Source of the DNA: JAJDNS01 sp963578825
GTDB lineage: Bacteria; Acidobacteriota; Vicinamibacteria; Fen-336
NCBI GenBank assembly: GCA_963578825.1
Contig: CAUZDW010000007.1
Coordinates: 62,001-126,000, forward strand
DNA length: 64,000 bases
Direction of reading: 5' to 3'
The notes beneath the pieces were generated by a model that ran no database searches, was not told the DNA's origin, and saw only the letters and a list, made by a program, of their open reading frames with translations. A program made the translations under genes and the position numbers. Shown one piece after another: positions 6,920 to 15,292 of this stretch; position 1 is the first letter of the stretch; each line of letters starts with the position of its first letter.

Positions 6920-8294
6920 TGCCCAGTGGCTTCGTCGTCTTCCAGTTGCCCCGCGTGAAGTCCGGGAAATCCTGCGGCGCGCCGCCTTCGCTCACGGACT
7001 TCTCGCTCAGCGGGCCAACCGACGACCAGAGGCAACCCTCATAGACGTTCTGATCGAGAGGCAGCCCGTTCTGCAGGCACTCCACCATCCGGTAGAGTTC
7101 GATGAAGTCCATGCCGCCGTGGCCGCCCATCTTCTTGGCGAGCTCACCCACGCGCTTGATCAGCGGGTGCTCGTACTGCGCGACGAACTCCTCCCACGCC
7201 TCCCCTTCGGTCCACTCGTGGAAGTTGTTCACGCCCTCGATGGCGAAGCGGTTCGGAAACCCGGCGAGCGTGCCCTTGGTGCCCTGGATCAGGTTGTGGC
7301 GCGAGTAGGGACGCGGAGACTGAACGTCCCACTGGACCATGATTGTCCGGCCGAGGGCGGTCTTGATGATGCTCGTGCTGATGTCGCCGGCCTTGAACTC
7401 CTTCGTGTTCCACTCGTGGTCGGCCGGGAAATTGGCCTTCGCGTAGAGGGCCCTGGCCCTGGACGGTGACGAAAACGACACGACCCGGCCGAAGGTGTCC
7501 TCGGTGCGCCCGAGGCTCATGTACTGCGCCACCGGACCGAGGCCATGGCACGGGTAGAGGTTGCCGTTGCGGTTGATGTAGTGGTGAGTGCGCCACGAGC
7601 CCGTGCCGCGCTCCTCCTGCTTCATCTGGCGGCGCAGGTCGTGAATGTAGGCCGCCTCGCCGTGCAGCACCTCACCGATGACGCCTTGACGGACCATGTT
7701 GAGGTAGAGCAGTTCCTCCCGTCCGTAGCACACGTTCTCCATGTGCATGCAGTGACGGCCGGTCTCCTCGGACGTGTCCACGAGCTGCCACATCTCGTCG
7801 AGGGTCACGGTGATCGGCGTCTCGATGAACACGTGGGCGCCAGCCCGCATGGCGGCCACGCCCATGGGCGCGTGGTCCTCCCAGGGGGTGGCGACGACGA
7901 CCATGTCGGGCTTCACCTCTGTAAGCATCGTCCGGTAGAGGTTCGGGTCGCCGAAGTAGAGCTCCGGCTTGTGTCCCTTGTCCACGACCCGCTGCTCGGA
8001 CCGCTTGGCGAGGTCCTCGTAGAGGTCGCTGATCGCAACGATCTCGGTGCCCTCGATCGACGCGAGCCGCGACGTGTGGCCGCGGCCGCGGCCGCCCACG
8101 CCGATGATGGCGATGCGGACCTTCGCGATCTTCGGCGCGGCGAAGTCGCCCATGTACTTCGCGCCGGCCTTGCGGGGCGGCGCTGCAGCCTGGCCGCGTG
8201 CGAGAGCAGGCAGCGCGGCCATGGCGGCGGTGACGCCGCCGAGAGACTTGATGAACCCTCTGCGTTCGGTTTGGCTCGGCTTCTTCGTTTTCAT
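6909..8294 (-). CDS. GH109-type (Gfo/Idh/MocA fold) exported glycosidase, probable alpha-N-acetylgalactosaminidase
   Basis: 461 residues. The N-terminus has a twin-arginine signal (ERRGFIKSLGG followed by a hydrophobic stretch to about residue 33), so folded export with cofactor is expected. The Rossmann motif IIGVGGRGRGH (63-73) binds NAD. MENVCYGREELLYLNMVRQG, the NGNLYPCHGLGPVAQ block and GGHGGMDF match the GH109 family, whose founding members remove terminal alpha-GalNAc by an NAD-dependent oxidation-elimination mechanism. Substrate specificity is inferred from family only. It lies in the third cassette and is transcribed opposite to the cassette order. Confidence 0.82.
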   Translation of the reverse strand: MKTKKPSQTERRGFIKSLGGVTAAMAALPALARGQAAAPPRKAGAKYMGDFAAPKIAKVRIAIIGVGGRGRGHTSRLASIEGTEIVAISDLYEDLAKRSEQRVVDKGHKPELYFGDPNLYRTMLTEVKPDMVVVATPWEDHAPMGVAAMRAGAHVFIETPITVTLDEMWQLVDTSEETGRHCMHMENVCYGREELLYLNMVRQGVIGEVLHGEAAYIHDLRRQMKQEERGTGSWRTHHYINRNGNLYPCHGLGPVAQYMSLGRTEDTFGRVVSFSSPSRARALYAKANFPADHEWNTKEFKAGDISTSIIKTALGRTIMVQWDVQSPRPYSRHNLIQGTKGTLAGFPNRFAIEGVNNFHEWTEGEAWEEFVAQYEHPLIKRVGELAKKMGGHGGMDFIELYRMVECLQNGLPLDQNVYEGCLWSSVGPLSEKSVSEGGAPQDFPDFTRGNWKTTKPLGIIA

Positions 8295-8438
8295 GGTCAG
8301 TTCACCGTTAAGACAGTTCCCTCATCTACCGCAACGTCCGTGCAAAACTTGGGTCCAGTGTAGAACCAATCATCGTACATTGTGAGGAACGATCCCAGCA
8401 TAGCGCGACAGGGGAACCGGGTCGGGTCGCCCCAACGG

Positions 8439-8514
8439 CCAACCTTGGGATTCCTGGCACTGCCCGGCCATGACGTACCGCAGTTACGCGTCAATGGTGA
8501 GTTCCCGGCCGAGG
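8439..8514 (+). repeat. 76-bp repeat, copy 1 (junction flank)
   Basis: Matches 12530-12605 at 71 of 76 positions. In the second copy this sequence begins at the CCA end of the tRNA-half element; here it begins with the same CCAACCTTGGG but without any tRNA sequence before it. It therefore looks like the right-hand flank of an old integration junction. The remainder of 8295-8683 holds no gene; a short CATAGGAA(C/T)TTCAAT match at 8522-8537 also recurs at 12247-12262. Confidence 0.7.
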
Positions 8515-8683
8515 AAGCCCATAGGAACTTCAATTCTCGGGCCGCGCCTCCGCGCGCCCCTACGGAGGCTCTGGTCTTTGGACCGCGCGGGGGGGGGCTG
8601 GGACCGGCGCGTCCCTGTTCGCGGCTGTGCCTGGGCAGGAGTTGTCCACCGTTTGCCTGCAGATCACATCAGACAAGCCTGGT

Positions 8684-9757
8684 TCATAGGAACTGCTCGA
8701 TTCCCAGATCCCGGGCAATCGTACCCAACTGCTCGATTACGACCGGGCTGATCGGGATGCCGTGAAGCTGGCGGTCGGCCTGGTGCGCCTTTTCCGGATC
8801 ACCGGGAACCAGGACCGCTACGTCCGGGTCCTGCCGCGGTTGGTGGCGGATGCGATCGGCCAATTCCTGCATCCTTGTTTTGAAGCGACCGGGTTCTTCG
8901 AAAACGTCGATGCGTAACGCACCGTAGAACTGACCAAGCTGACGCTTCTTGGACATGGGGTCCCTGAACATATCGGAAACATCGTCACCCGTCGGCATGC
9001 CGGTCAGCAGGCCGCTCAGAATGTCGACCATCATGGCAATCCCGAAGCCTTTGTAATCGCCAATCGGGAGCAGCCGGGCGACTTGATCGGGGTCCCTTGT
9101 CTCGATGCCTTGCTCGTCCGCGCCGCAGCCCGGTGGCAGCTCGAGGCCCTGTTCGCCATAGACGCGGATCTTGTTCGCACTCATGAATGTGGTCGCGCCG
9201 TCGTAACAGAAAGGGCCCTCGTCAGCCATCGGTGCAGCCATGCAGACGGGATTTGTGCCAAAGAAGGTCCTGGTGGCATTGGCAGAACGCATCGTCGGCG
9301 TGGCATGAGTGTAAGCCGTGCCGATCATGTCGTCCGTGCACGCTTCGAGCGCGAAGTAGGCCATGGATCCGCAATGACTGGAATTGCGCACGGCAACGTG
9401 ACCCGATCCGGCCTCCCGGGCCAGTGCCATGGCGTGCTGCATGGCGCTGATGCCCGCCGCGTGGCCGAATCCGTGATCGGCGTCAAGGCGTCCGGTCGAT
9501 GCGCTGGTCTGCTCGAAGCGAAACTCCGCCTTCGGATTGATGCGCCCGCCTCTGACTGCCTCTAGATAATGCGGCAGGAGGCGAAGCCCATGGGAGTCCA
9601 CGCCCCGCAATGATGCAAGCCAGAGGCCCTTTGCGGTTGCCTTCGCCGCGCTTTCTTCCACCCCGGATCTAAGGAGGGCTTGCTCGACAAAAGCATGGAC
9701 GCGATCGGCTTGATAGCGTCGCTGGCCATCATCCGGGTTCCGGCTCTTCCCATTCAT
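8684..9757 (-). CDS. Malate/lactate (Ldh/YlbC-type) NAD(P)-dependent dehydrogenase
   Basis: About 357 residues of the Ldh2/MDG1 family (malate, L-sulfolactate, ureidoglycolate and related 2-hydroxyacid dehydrogenases), structurally distinct from classical LDH. Hallmarks seen are LRGVDSHGLRLLPHYL near the N-terminus, GHVAVRNSSHCGSMAYF, and LPIGDYKGFGIAMMVDILSG in the C-terminal half. The substrate is not predictable. I place the start at the ATG at 9757 (MNGKSRN): the longer frame to 9799 would overlap the upstream transporter gene (ends 9766). It sits 8 bp downstream of that transporter in the same direction, so a transporter plus 2-hydroxyacid dehydrogenase operon is likely. Confidence 0.85.
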   Translation of the reverse strand: MNGKSRNPDDGQRRYQADRVHAFVEQALLRSGVEESAAKATAKGLWLASLRGVDSHGLRLLPHYLEAVRGGRINPKAEFRFEQTSASTGRLDADHGFGHAAGISAMQHAMALAREAGSGHVAVRNSSHCGSMAYFALEACTDDMIGTAYTHATPTMRSANATRTFFGTNPVCMAAPMADEGPFCYDGATTFMSANKIRVYGEQGLELPPGCGADEQGIETRDPDQVARLLPIGDYKGFGIAMMVDILSGLLTGMPTGDDVSDMFRDPMSKKRQLGQFYGALRIDVFEEPGRFKTRMQELADRIRHQPRQDPDVAVLVPGDPEKAHQADRQLHGIPISPVVIEQLGTIARDLGIEQFL

Positions 9758-9765
9758 GCGTGATG

Positions 9766-11121
9766 TCACGCGCGAGTCACATCGAGGTACGTGATCCATG
9801 CGACTCGAGCAGCCATAAAGCCTATTGTGAGCACGCTGATCCAGAGAAGAAGGTCAAATCCTTTTGTGGGCGTCAGCGCCGGGTCAGTGCTTCGATATCT
9901 GAAGACCAGCGCTTGGTAGGCGACCACCAGCAGGAAGACGGCGTTGGTCACGCCGAGGACAACCACCAGTGCGATTGGCTTCCGCACCGCGATGTACGAA
10001 AGACACCAGACCAGCGGCATCACCCAGGCCAGAATGGCCAGTAGCCGCTTCCGGGTCGCGGTGTTCGACGAATCGCAGAGGCCGGAGATCCCGAAGAAAT
10101 CGACCCACAACCTGGAATGGCCGGCGAGATTTGAGAAGGCGGTCGAGAACAAGACCAGGAAGGCGCCCGCCATGAACAGAGTGAGCGTTTGCCTGCCGAT
10201 CACATCGGTGAAGATCTGCGACAACTGCCGTATCACGTTGCTCCCGTCAACCACATCACCCTGGGGTTGCAACACGGCTGCGCCGAGAAGATAGAAGGCA
10301 ATTGTGGCCAGAGTGTAAACGGCCAACGAGACGAGAGCATCGTACTTCATGACACGCATCCAGCCACGAGCCCTTGCGGCCCACTCGGCAGATCCGTCTC
10401 GCGGTCCTGTCCAGGCGGCATAGCCCTTCTCAATGCACCAGGAGGGATAGACGAAGATCTCGCCCGCCGACAGTCCCGTGATGCCAAATGCCGTCAGCGC
10501 AAGAGTCAGAGACTCTGGCGGCATCTCCAGCGAAAGACCGTCCGCGATGCTTTTCCATCCAAACGCGAATTCGGTGCGCTGCACAGCGAAGATGCAATAG
10601 AGCACTAGCGACGTGAAGAGCACGTTGAACACGGTCGCGAGACGTTCGATGTGTCGGTAGGTCCCTCGAAAGACCAACAGCGCCAGCACGACGGCAATAG
10701 CCGCAGCGACAACGTCCGTGGGAGCGTTGGGAACCGCGTACTGAGCCGCCTGGGCCGCCCCGCCCAGCACACCGCCCTGGCCAACCAGCATGCCGAACAA
10801 AAACAGGACTCCGAAATAGACGGACCAATGGAGGCCGAAAATCCTGGCTCCCCGTCCCGCATTCCAGGCTTTGAAGGACGCCTGCCCACTCGCGATCGCC
10901 TGGCGGCCGTACTGCAGTTGCACTGCGACCTTGAGAAAACAGCCGAGGAGGATCACCCAGAGCACGGCAAAGCCCGCCTTCGCCCCGAGGGTGGTCGTGG
11001 CGATGAGTTCGCCGGAGCCTACGATAGCCGCTGAGAGGATCAACCCGGGGCCGAGGTATCTGAGCGACGCGAAGAATCCGCGGGGAGGATCGAGGAAAGG
11101 CGGGGTACGGTCGATATGCAT
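9766..11121 (-). CDS. Nramp-related membrane transporter
   Basis: 451 residues with about 11 hydrophobic helices and the overall Nramp layout. Helix 1 reads YLGPGLILSAAIVGSGELIA, where canonical Mn/Fe Nramps have DPGN. Helix 6 lacks the MPH motif; ITGLSAGEIFVYPSW is there instead. The usual metal ligands are thus missing, so a substrate other than Mn or Fe is likely, possibly an organic acid given the dehydrogenase just downstream; that is inference. It is the first gene of a two-gene operon. Confidence 0.75.
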   Translation of the reverse strand: MHIDRTPPFLDPPRGFFASLRYLGPGLILSAAIVGSGELIATTTLGAKAGFAVLWVILLGCFLKVAVQLQYGRQAIASGQASFKAWNAGRGARIFGLHWSVYFGVLFLFGMLVGQGGVLGGAAQAAQYAVPNAPTDVVAAAIAVVLALLVFRGTYRHIERLATVFNVLFTSLVLYCIFAVQRTEFAFGWKSIADGLSLEMPPESLTLALTAFGITGLSAGEIFVYPSWCIEKGYAAWTGPRDGSAEWAARARGWMRVMKYDALVSLAVYTLATIAFYLLGAAVLQPQGDVVDGSNVIRQLSQIFTDVIGRQTLTLFMAGAFLVLFSTAFSNLAGHSRLWVDFFGISGLCDSSNTATRKRLLAILAWVMPLVWCLSYIAVRKPIALVVVLGVTNAVFLLVVAYQALVFRYRSTDPALTPTKGFDLLLWISVLTIGFMAARVAWITYLDVTRA

Positions 11122-11337
11122 GGACGGTCCTTGCTGGTAACAGAAGGCGTCAGCCTGCGACTGCCACGCCGTCCTTCAATACGGCTTTCCTAACACGGTC
11201 TGTCCGGCGCTGGCCTTGTCGAACCTTCACGACCCGTGCCCTCCGCCGCGGACATTCTGGTGTCCCGGCCGCGATCATTGAGGTAGAATGCCCCGACGGT
11301 GTCCCCGTCTCTCCGGGACCAGCGGGAACACCCCGAA

Positions 11338-12204
11338 ATGAAAACACTGCCGCCACTCATCTTCGTCTTCGTGATCGCGCTATCGTCCGTCGAGGCTCAG
11401 ACGATACGCCGCGACATCCCGTACGTCGAGTCAGGACACCCGCGCCAGGTGCTCGACCTCTATGCGCCGGCCGGTGCGAAGGGCCTGCCCGTGGTCTTCT
11501 GGATTCACGGCGGAGGATGGCAGGCGGGGGACAAGTCGAGCGTCGCACGGAAGCCGCAGGCGTTCATGGACAAGGGATTCGTCTTTGTCTCCACGAACTA
11601 TCGACTCCTGCCGGGCGTCGATATGGGGACCATCGTGCGCGACATCGCCAGGTCGATCCGTTGGGTGAACCGCAACATCGCAGAGTACGGGGGCGATCCG
11701 GAGCGTCTCCTGATCATGGGTCATTCCGCCGGGGCGCAGCTCGCGGCGCTCATCTGTACGGATCACCGGTACCTGGAGGCCGAAGGGCTCTCGCCGTCGA
11801 TTCTCAGGGGCTGTGTGCCGGTCGATGGAGACACCTACGACCTTCCAGCGATCATCATCACCGAAGAAATACGTCGCCACGCCCACGGTCTGCTCCCGGC
11901 GAGATTCGGTCACCGCGAGAAGTTCGGCAACGATCCCGAGAAACATCGTGAGTTCTCGGCGGTGACTCATGTCGCGAAGAGCAAGGGCATCCCGCCGTTT
12001 CTGCTCGTCTATGCCGAAGGGCATCTCTATACGGGCGCTCAGGCGCAGCGGCTCGGCTCCGCGCTGGGTGAAGCTGGCATTCCGGTGAAGCTCGTCGGCG
12101 CCAGGGACACGAATCACAACAAGCTCAACGACGACCTCGGCCGGCCGGACGATCCCACCACGACGGTGCTGTTCGAGTTTGTCGCGGAGGCGCTGAACGA
12201 GTGA
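11338..12204 (+). CDS. Exported alpha/beta hydrolase (carboxylesterase, HSL/BD-FAE-like)
   Basis: 288 residues with a signal peptide (MKTLPPLIFVFVIALSSVEA). The oxyanion motif HGGGW is at 57-61 and the nucleophile elbow GHSAGAQ is centred on S130. A C-terminal D-x-N-H segment (RDTNHNKL) probably supplies the catalytic His. The family hydrolyses short acyl or aryl esters. The start is the ATG at 11338 because it begins the signal peptide; an earlier in-frame codon at 11299 adds 13 unrelated residues. It is divergent from the transporter operon and followed by the 180-bp element at 12353. Confidence 0.85.
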   Translation: MKTLPPLIFVFVIALSSVEAQTIRRDIPYVESGHPRQVLDLYAPAGAKGLPVVFWIHGGGWQAGDKSSVARKPQAFMDKGFVFVSTNYRLLPGVDMGTIVRDIARSIRWVNRNIAEYGGDPERLLIMGHSAGAQLAALICTDHRYLEAEGLSPSILRGCVPVDGDTYDLPAIIITEEIRRHAHGLLPARFGHREKFGNDPEKHREFSAVTHVAKSKGIPPFLLVYAEGHLYTGAQAQRLGSALGEAGIPVKLVGARDTNHNKLNDDLGRPDDPTTTVLFEFVAEALNE

Positions 12205-12352
12205 TCTCCTCCTGGCGTTCGGATCACTCCAGAAGATGTCCGATTCATAGGAATTTCAATTTTTGAGCCCTGTCCTGGCGGGCCCTGACGGAGTCGCGAG
12301 AGGCTCCACGGGTGGTCTTGCTGTGAGTCGGGCAACCCCGAGGGCAGAGGGT

Positions 12353-12532
12353 CACCTTGAATGCCACTTTGAATGTCATCCCTGTTCAGGGCTGTCCGCG
12401 ACGCCTTCTCGCGGCCTCCTCCTGATGTGTCGCCTGTGTTCATCAGTGCTTGTGACTGTACGGGCGTAACGCACGCAAAATCAACAACTTAAAAATCGGC
12501 CAGTCCGGGTTCGAGTCCCGGCACCAGCACCA
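12353..12532 (+). repeat. 180-bp tRNA-half (att-like) element, copy C
   Basis: Same length and landmark spacing as copies A and D: the direct repeat CTTGAATGCCAC / TTTGAATGTCAT, hairpin CCCTGTTCAGGG, ttcatcagtg, then the tRNA 3' half (12487-12532) with CCA. It has one compensating A insertion and deletion in the anticodon/variable region. It closes the GH109-Ldh-transporter-esterase cassette. Confidence 0.85.
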
Positions 12533-12605
12533 ACCTTGGGATTCCCGGCACTGCCCGGCCATGACGTACAGTAGTTATGCGTCAATGGTGAGTTCCCGGT
12601 CGAGG
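12530..12605 (+). repeat. 76-bp repeat, copy 2 (junction flank)
   Basis: Starts at the CCA of tRNA-half copy C and repeats 8439-8514 (71/76 identical). Together the two copies frame 8515-12529 as a directly repeated segment. Confidence 0.7.
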
Positions 12606-12777
12606 GCGACGCCACGACGAACCTGGAGGCTGTAGTCGCCATCGACTGGGCGAAGTTCTCATATGACTTTCCGAAGACCGACATCGAGATCACGTGGTTG
12701 CTCTTCCTGGGCTTGACCGACTTGGGGCGGTACCGAGTGGATTTGGATGCACGGTTCGACCGCGAGCTCTGCAACGC
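12605..12777 (+). pseudogene. Remnant of a DUF481 outer-membrane (salt-stress-induced type) protein
   Basis: The plus-strand frame through 12611 reads ATTNLEAVVAIDWAKFSYDF, then PKTDIEITWLLFLGLTDLGR and YRVDLDARFDREL. This matches the C-terminal beta-strand region of DUF481 proteins (NLEAVIGLDYSRFIYDTPK-type, SLTDWGRYRLDF-type). There is no start, no signal and no C-terminal barrel end. It begins directly at the junction repeat and stops near the end of the convergent ABC transporter gene, so it is a gene fragment carried or left at an integration boundary. Confidence 0.6.
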
Positions 12778-12778
12778 A

Positions 12779-14437
12779 TCATTGCGCGCACGGTCTCCTC
12801 GTCGTTCTGACCCCAGATTCCCGCGATGCCGCACACCGGTCATACTCCCCCTCCTCCAACAACCCCCGGCCTTCTAGGAACTCTCGGGCGACCTCAGAGG
12901 GGCGGCGCTTCTTCCCGTCCACGTCGAAGTTGAGTCGCTGCATGGTCGCATCGTCGAGGAGACCAGCCACGAGCTCGAGTACGGAGCGCAACTCCGGATG
13001 GGCCTGGAGGACCTCGGTCCGGATCACCGGCGCGGCCTGGTAGGGGGGGAAGAACCCACGGTCGTCTCGCAGCGGCTGAAGGTCGAAAGCCACGATGCGC
13101 CCATCGGTGGTGAAGGCGCAGATGACGTCGACCTCCCGGTTCGCGATCGCCTGATACATGAGCGCTGGATCGAGGTCCCGCACGTCCCGGAACCGAATCC
13201 CGTAGGCCCGGCGCAGTCCGGGGTAGCCATCCGGCCGCGCGGAGAACTCGGCCGTGAACCCGGCTCGAAGCGTTCCGGAGAAGGGGACCAGGTCGGAGAT
13301 CGTCCTGAGATTGTGTGAAGTGGCGTCCGATTTTCGCACCGTGACCGCGTAGGTGTTGTCGAAGCCAAACGGGCGGAGCCACTCGGCCGAAAAGCGCTGC
13401 CGGTACTCGCGGGCGACCATGGCGTGCGCCCGATCCGGGTCCGCGATCACCGGCCGCTCGAGAATGGCGGTCAAGGCGGTGCCGGTGTACTCGGCGTAGA
13501 GATCGATGCCCCCGCTGGCAAGGGCCCCGTGGCAGATCATCGTCCCACCGAGGTTGAAGCGCCGCTCCACATCGAGATCGGTGCGCGCCTCGATGAGCTG
13601 TGCCATCAGCTCCCCGAGGACCAGCTGCTCGGTGAAGTTCTTCGTGCCGACCCTGACCGTTCGCCCCTCTGCGGCAGAAGGCCCCCAGGGCTCGTTCGAG
13701 GAGGAGGTGCTCGCCGAGAAGTACGCGAAGACGCCCCCGACGATCAGGGCCACGGGCATCCCGAGCGCCACCGGGCGCAGGGCGCGGTCGAGCGCCGCCT
13801 TCAGCCGGGAACCCCGCGACCGCCTCCGGCGGAGGCCCCACTGAAAGGCTGCTATGGAGCCATCGACGAGGAGCGCGAGCACCGCGGCGGGAATGGCCCC
13901 GAGCAGGATCAGGTGAGTGTTGGACAAGGCCAGACCACGGTTGATGAACTGGCCGAGGCCCCCGGCGCCGATGAAGGCCGACAGGGTCGCGATCCCGACG
14001 CCCACCACCGCGGCTGTGCGGATACCGGCCACGATTACCGGCGTCGCGAGCGGGACCTCGACGAGCCACAGCCGCTGGTGGGGGGTCATCCCGATCCCAT
14101 GGGCCGCCTCCACCACCGCGGGGGACACCCCTTCCAGGCCCGTCAGCGTGTTGCGGACGATCGGAAGCAGGGCATAGAGCGTGAGGGCGATGATGGCGGG
14201 GATCGCGCCGATCTTCTGCAGCAACGTGAGGAGAATGGCCAGGATCGCCAGGCTGGGGATCGTTTGCAAGATGCCGACACCGCCGGTCAGCGGGCCGCGC
14301 AGCCAACCGATCCGGGCCGCGCCGATGCCCAGAGGGATCCCGACGAGGATTGCCAGCCCCGTGGAGACGCCGGTCCGCAGCCAGAGCTCCGGCAATCGCT
14401 CCGAGACGAAGCCGAGCCAGGAGACCCCGGCCGTCAC
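12779..14437 (-). CDS. Fused osmoprotectant ABC transporter permease + substrate-binding protein (OpuCB-OpuCC/ProWX type)
   Basis: 552 residues. The N-terminal 215 residues are a binding-protein-dependent permease with five to six helices (VGILQTIPSLAILAILLTLL, GVGIATLSAFIGAGGLGQFI). After a basic linker and a membrane anchor (about 225-245) comes a glycine betaine/choline-type binding domain (VRVGTKNFTEQLVLGELMAQ; DLYAEYTGTAL). Such fusions place the receptor permanently at the permease. Likely solutes are betaine, choline or carnitine. The GTG start overlaps the stop of the upstream ATPase gene (GTGA at 14434-14437), so the two are translationally coupled. Confidence 0.88.
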   Translation of the reverse strand: MTAGVSWLGFVSERLPELWLRTGVSTGLAILVGIPLGIGAARIGWLRGPLTGGVGILQTIPSLAILAILLTLLQKIGAIPAIIALTLYALLPIVRNTLTGLEGVSPAVVEAAHGIGMTPHQRLWLVEVPLATPVIVAGIRTAAVVGVGIATLSAFIGAGGLGQFINRGLALSNTHLILLGAIPAAVLALLVDGSIAAFQWGLRRRRSRGSRLKAALDRALRPVALGMPVALIVGGVFAYFSASTSSSNEPWGPSAAEGRTVRVGTKNFTEQLVLGELMAQLIEARTDLDVERRFNLGGTMICHGALASGGIDLYAEYTGTALTAILERPVIADPDRAHAMVAREYRQRFSAEWLRPFGFDNTYAVTVRKSDATSHNLRTISDLVPFSGTLRAGFTAEFSARPDGYPGLRRAYGIRFRDVRDLDPALMYQAIANREVDVICAFTTDGRIVAFDLQPLRDDRGFFPPYQAAPVIRTEVLQAHPELRSVLELVAGLLDDATMQRLNFDVDGKKRRPSEVAREFLEGRGLLEEGEYDRCAASRESGVRTTRRPCAQ

Positions 14438-15196
14438 AGCATCCCACCGTAGGCGGTGAGCTGCCGGGCCGGCCGAGCGAAGAGCTCGCGGACGAAGCTC
14501 GTGGCGGGCTTCTGTAGGATCTCCTCCTTCGTTCCGACCTGCTCGAGGCGGCCGGCGTGGAGGATGGCGATCCGGTCGCCCAGGGCGAGGGCCTCGAAGA
14601 TGTCGTGGGTTACGAAAAGACGATCGTCTTCTTCAGCCTCTCCTTGAGGGCGAGCAGCTCCTGCTGGAGCGTGTCACGGGTCAGTGCATCCAGCGCGCCG
14701 AACGGCTCGTCCATTAACAGGTACGCCGGATCCGCGGCCAGGGCACGGCCCCCCCCCACGCGTTGCTGCTCCCCCCCCCCGAGAGCTCCTCCGGGAATCG
14801 AGAGGCAAAGGTCTTCGGGTCGAGACCGAGGATCCGGAGGAGCTCGTGGGCTCGCTCCCGTCGCTTCGGACGCGGCCAGCCGAGGAGGCGCGGCACCATG
14901 GCCACGTTCTCCTCGACCGTCAGGTGGGGAAACAGCCCGATTCCCTGGAAGACGTAGCCGATCCTTCGGCGGAGGGAGGCCGGGTCCTGCCCTGCGATGG
15001 GCTCGCCATCCACCTCGACCGTGCCGGACGTGGGTTCGAGGAGGCGGTTTGTCAGCCTGAGAAGGGTGGTCTTCCCGCTGCCGGAGGAACCGAGGAGAAC
15101 GAGGGTTTCGCCCTCGCGGATCTCGAGCGAGACGTCTTCCACCGCGAAGCCCCGGCCGCCATCGAAGGACCTGGAGACGCGCTCGAGAGAGATCAC
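14434..15196 (-). pseudogene. Osmoprotectant ABC transporter ATP-binding protein (OpuCA-like), two frameshifts
   Basis: The N-terminal frame has Walker A (LLGSSGSGKTTLLRL) and a normal Q-loop region. It breaks within a run of ten G (minus strand, near 14772-14781) just inside the signature LSGG. A second frame continues EQQRVGGGRALAADPAYLLM, then DEPFGALDALTRD, and breaks near 14630 in TTTT after KKTIVF. A third frame gives VTHDIFEALALGDRIAILHA and ends YGGML. Together they make a full-length ATPase without CBS domains. Both breaks are at homopolymers, so sequencing error is as likely as real decay. It is the first gene of the operon with the fused permease-receptor. Confidence 0.8.
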
Positions 15197-15292
15197 GGTT
15201 CATCGAGCGGGCGAGACGGAACCCGCTTCACGACCAGAGGGCTGGGGGAAGACGCCGTCCTCGGTCCCCCGGCGCGCAACTCTTTCATCGGT

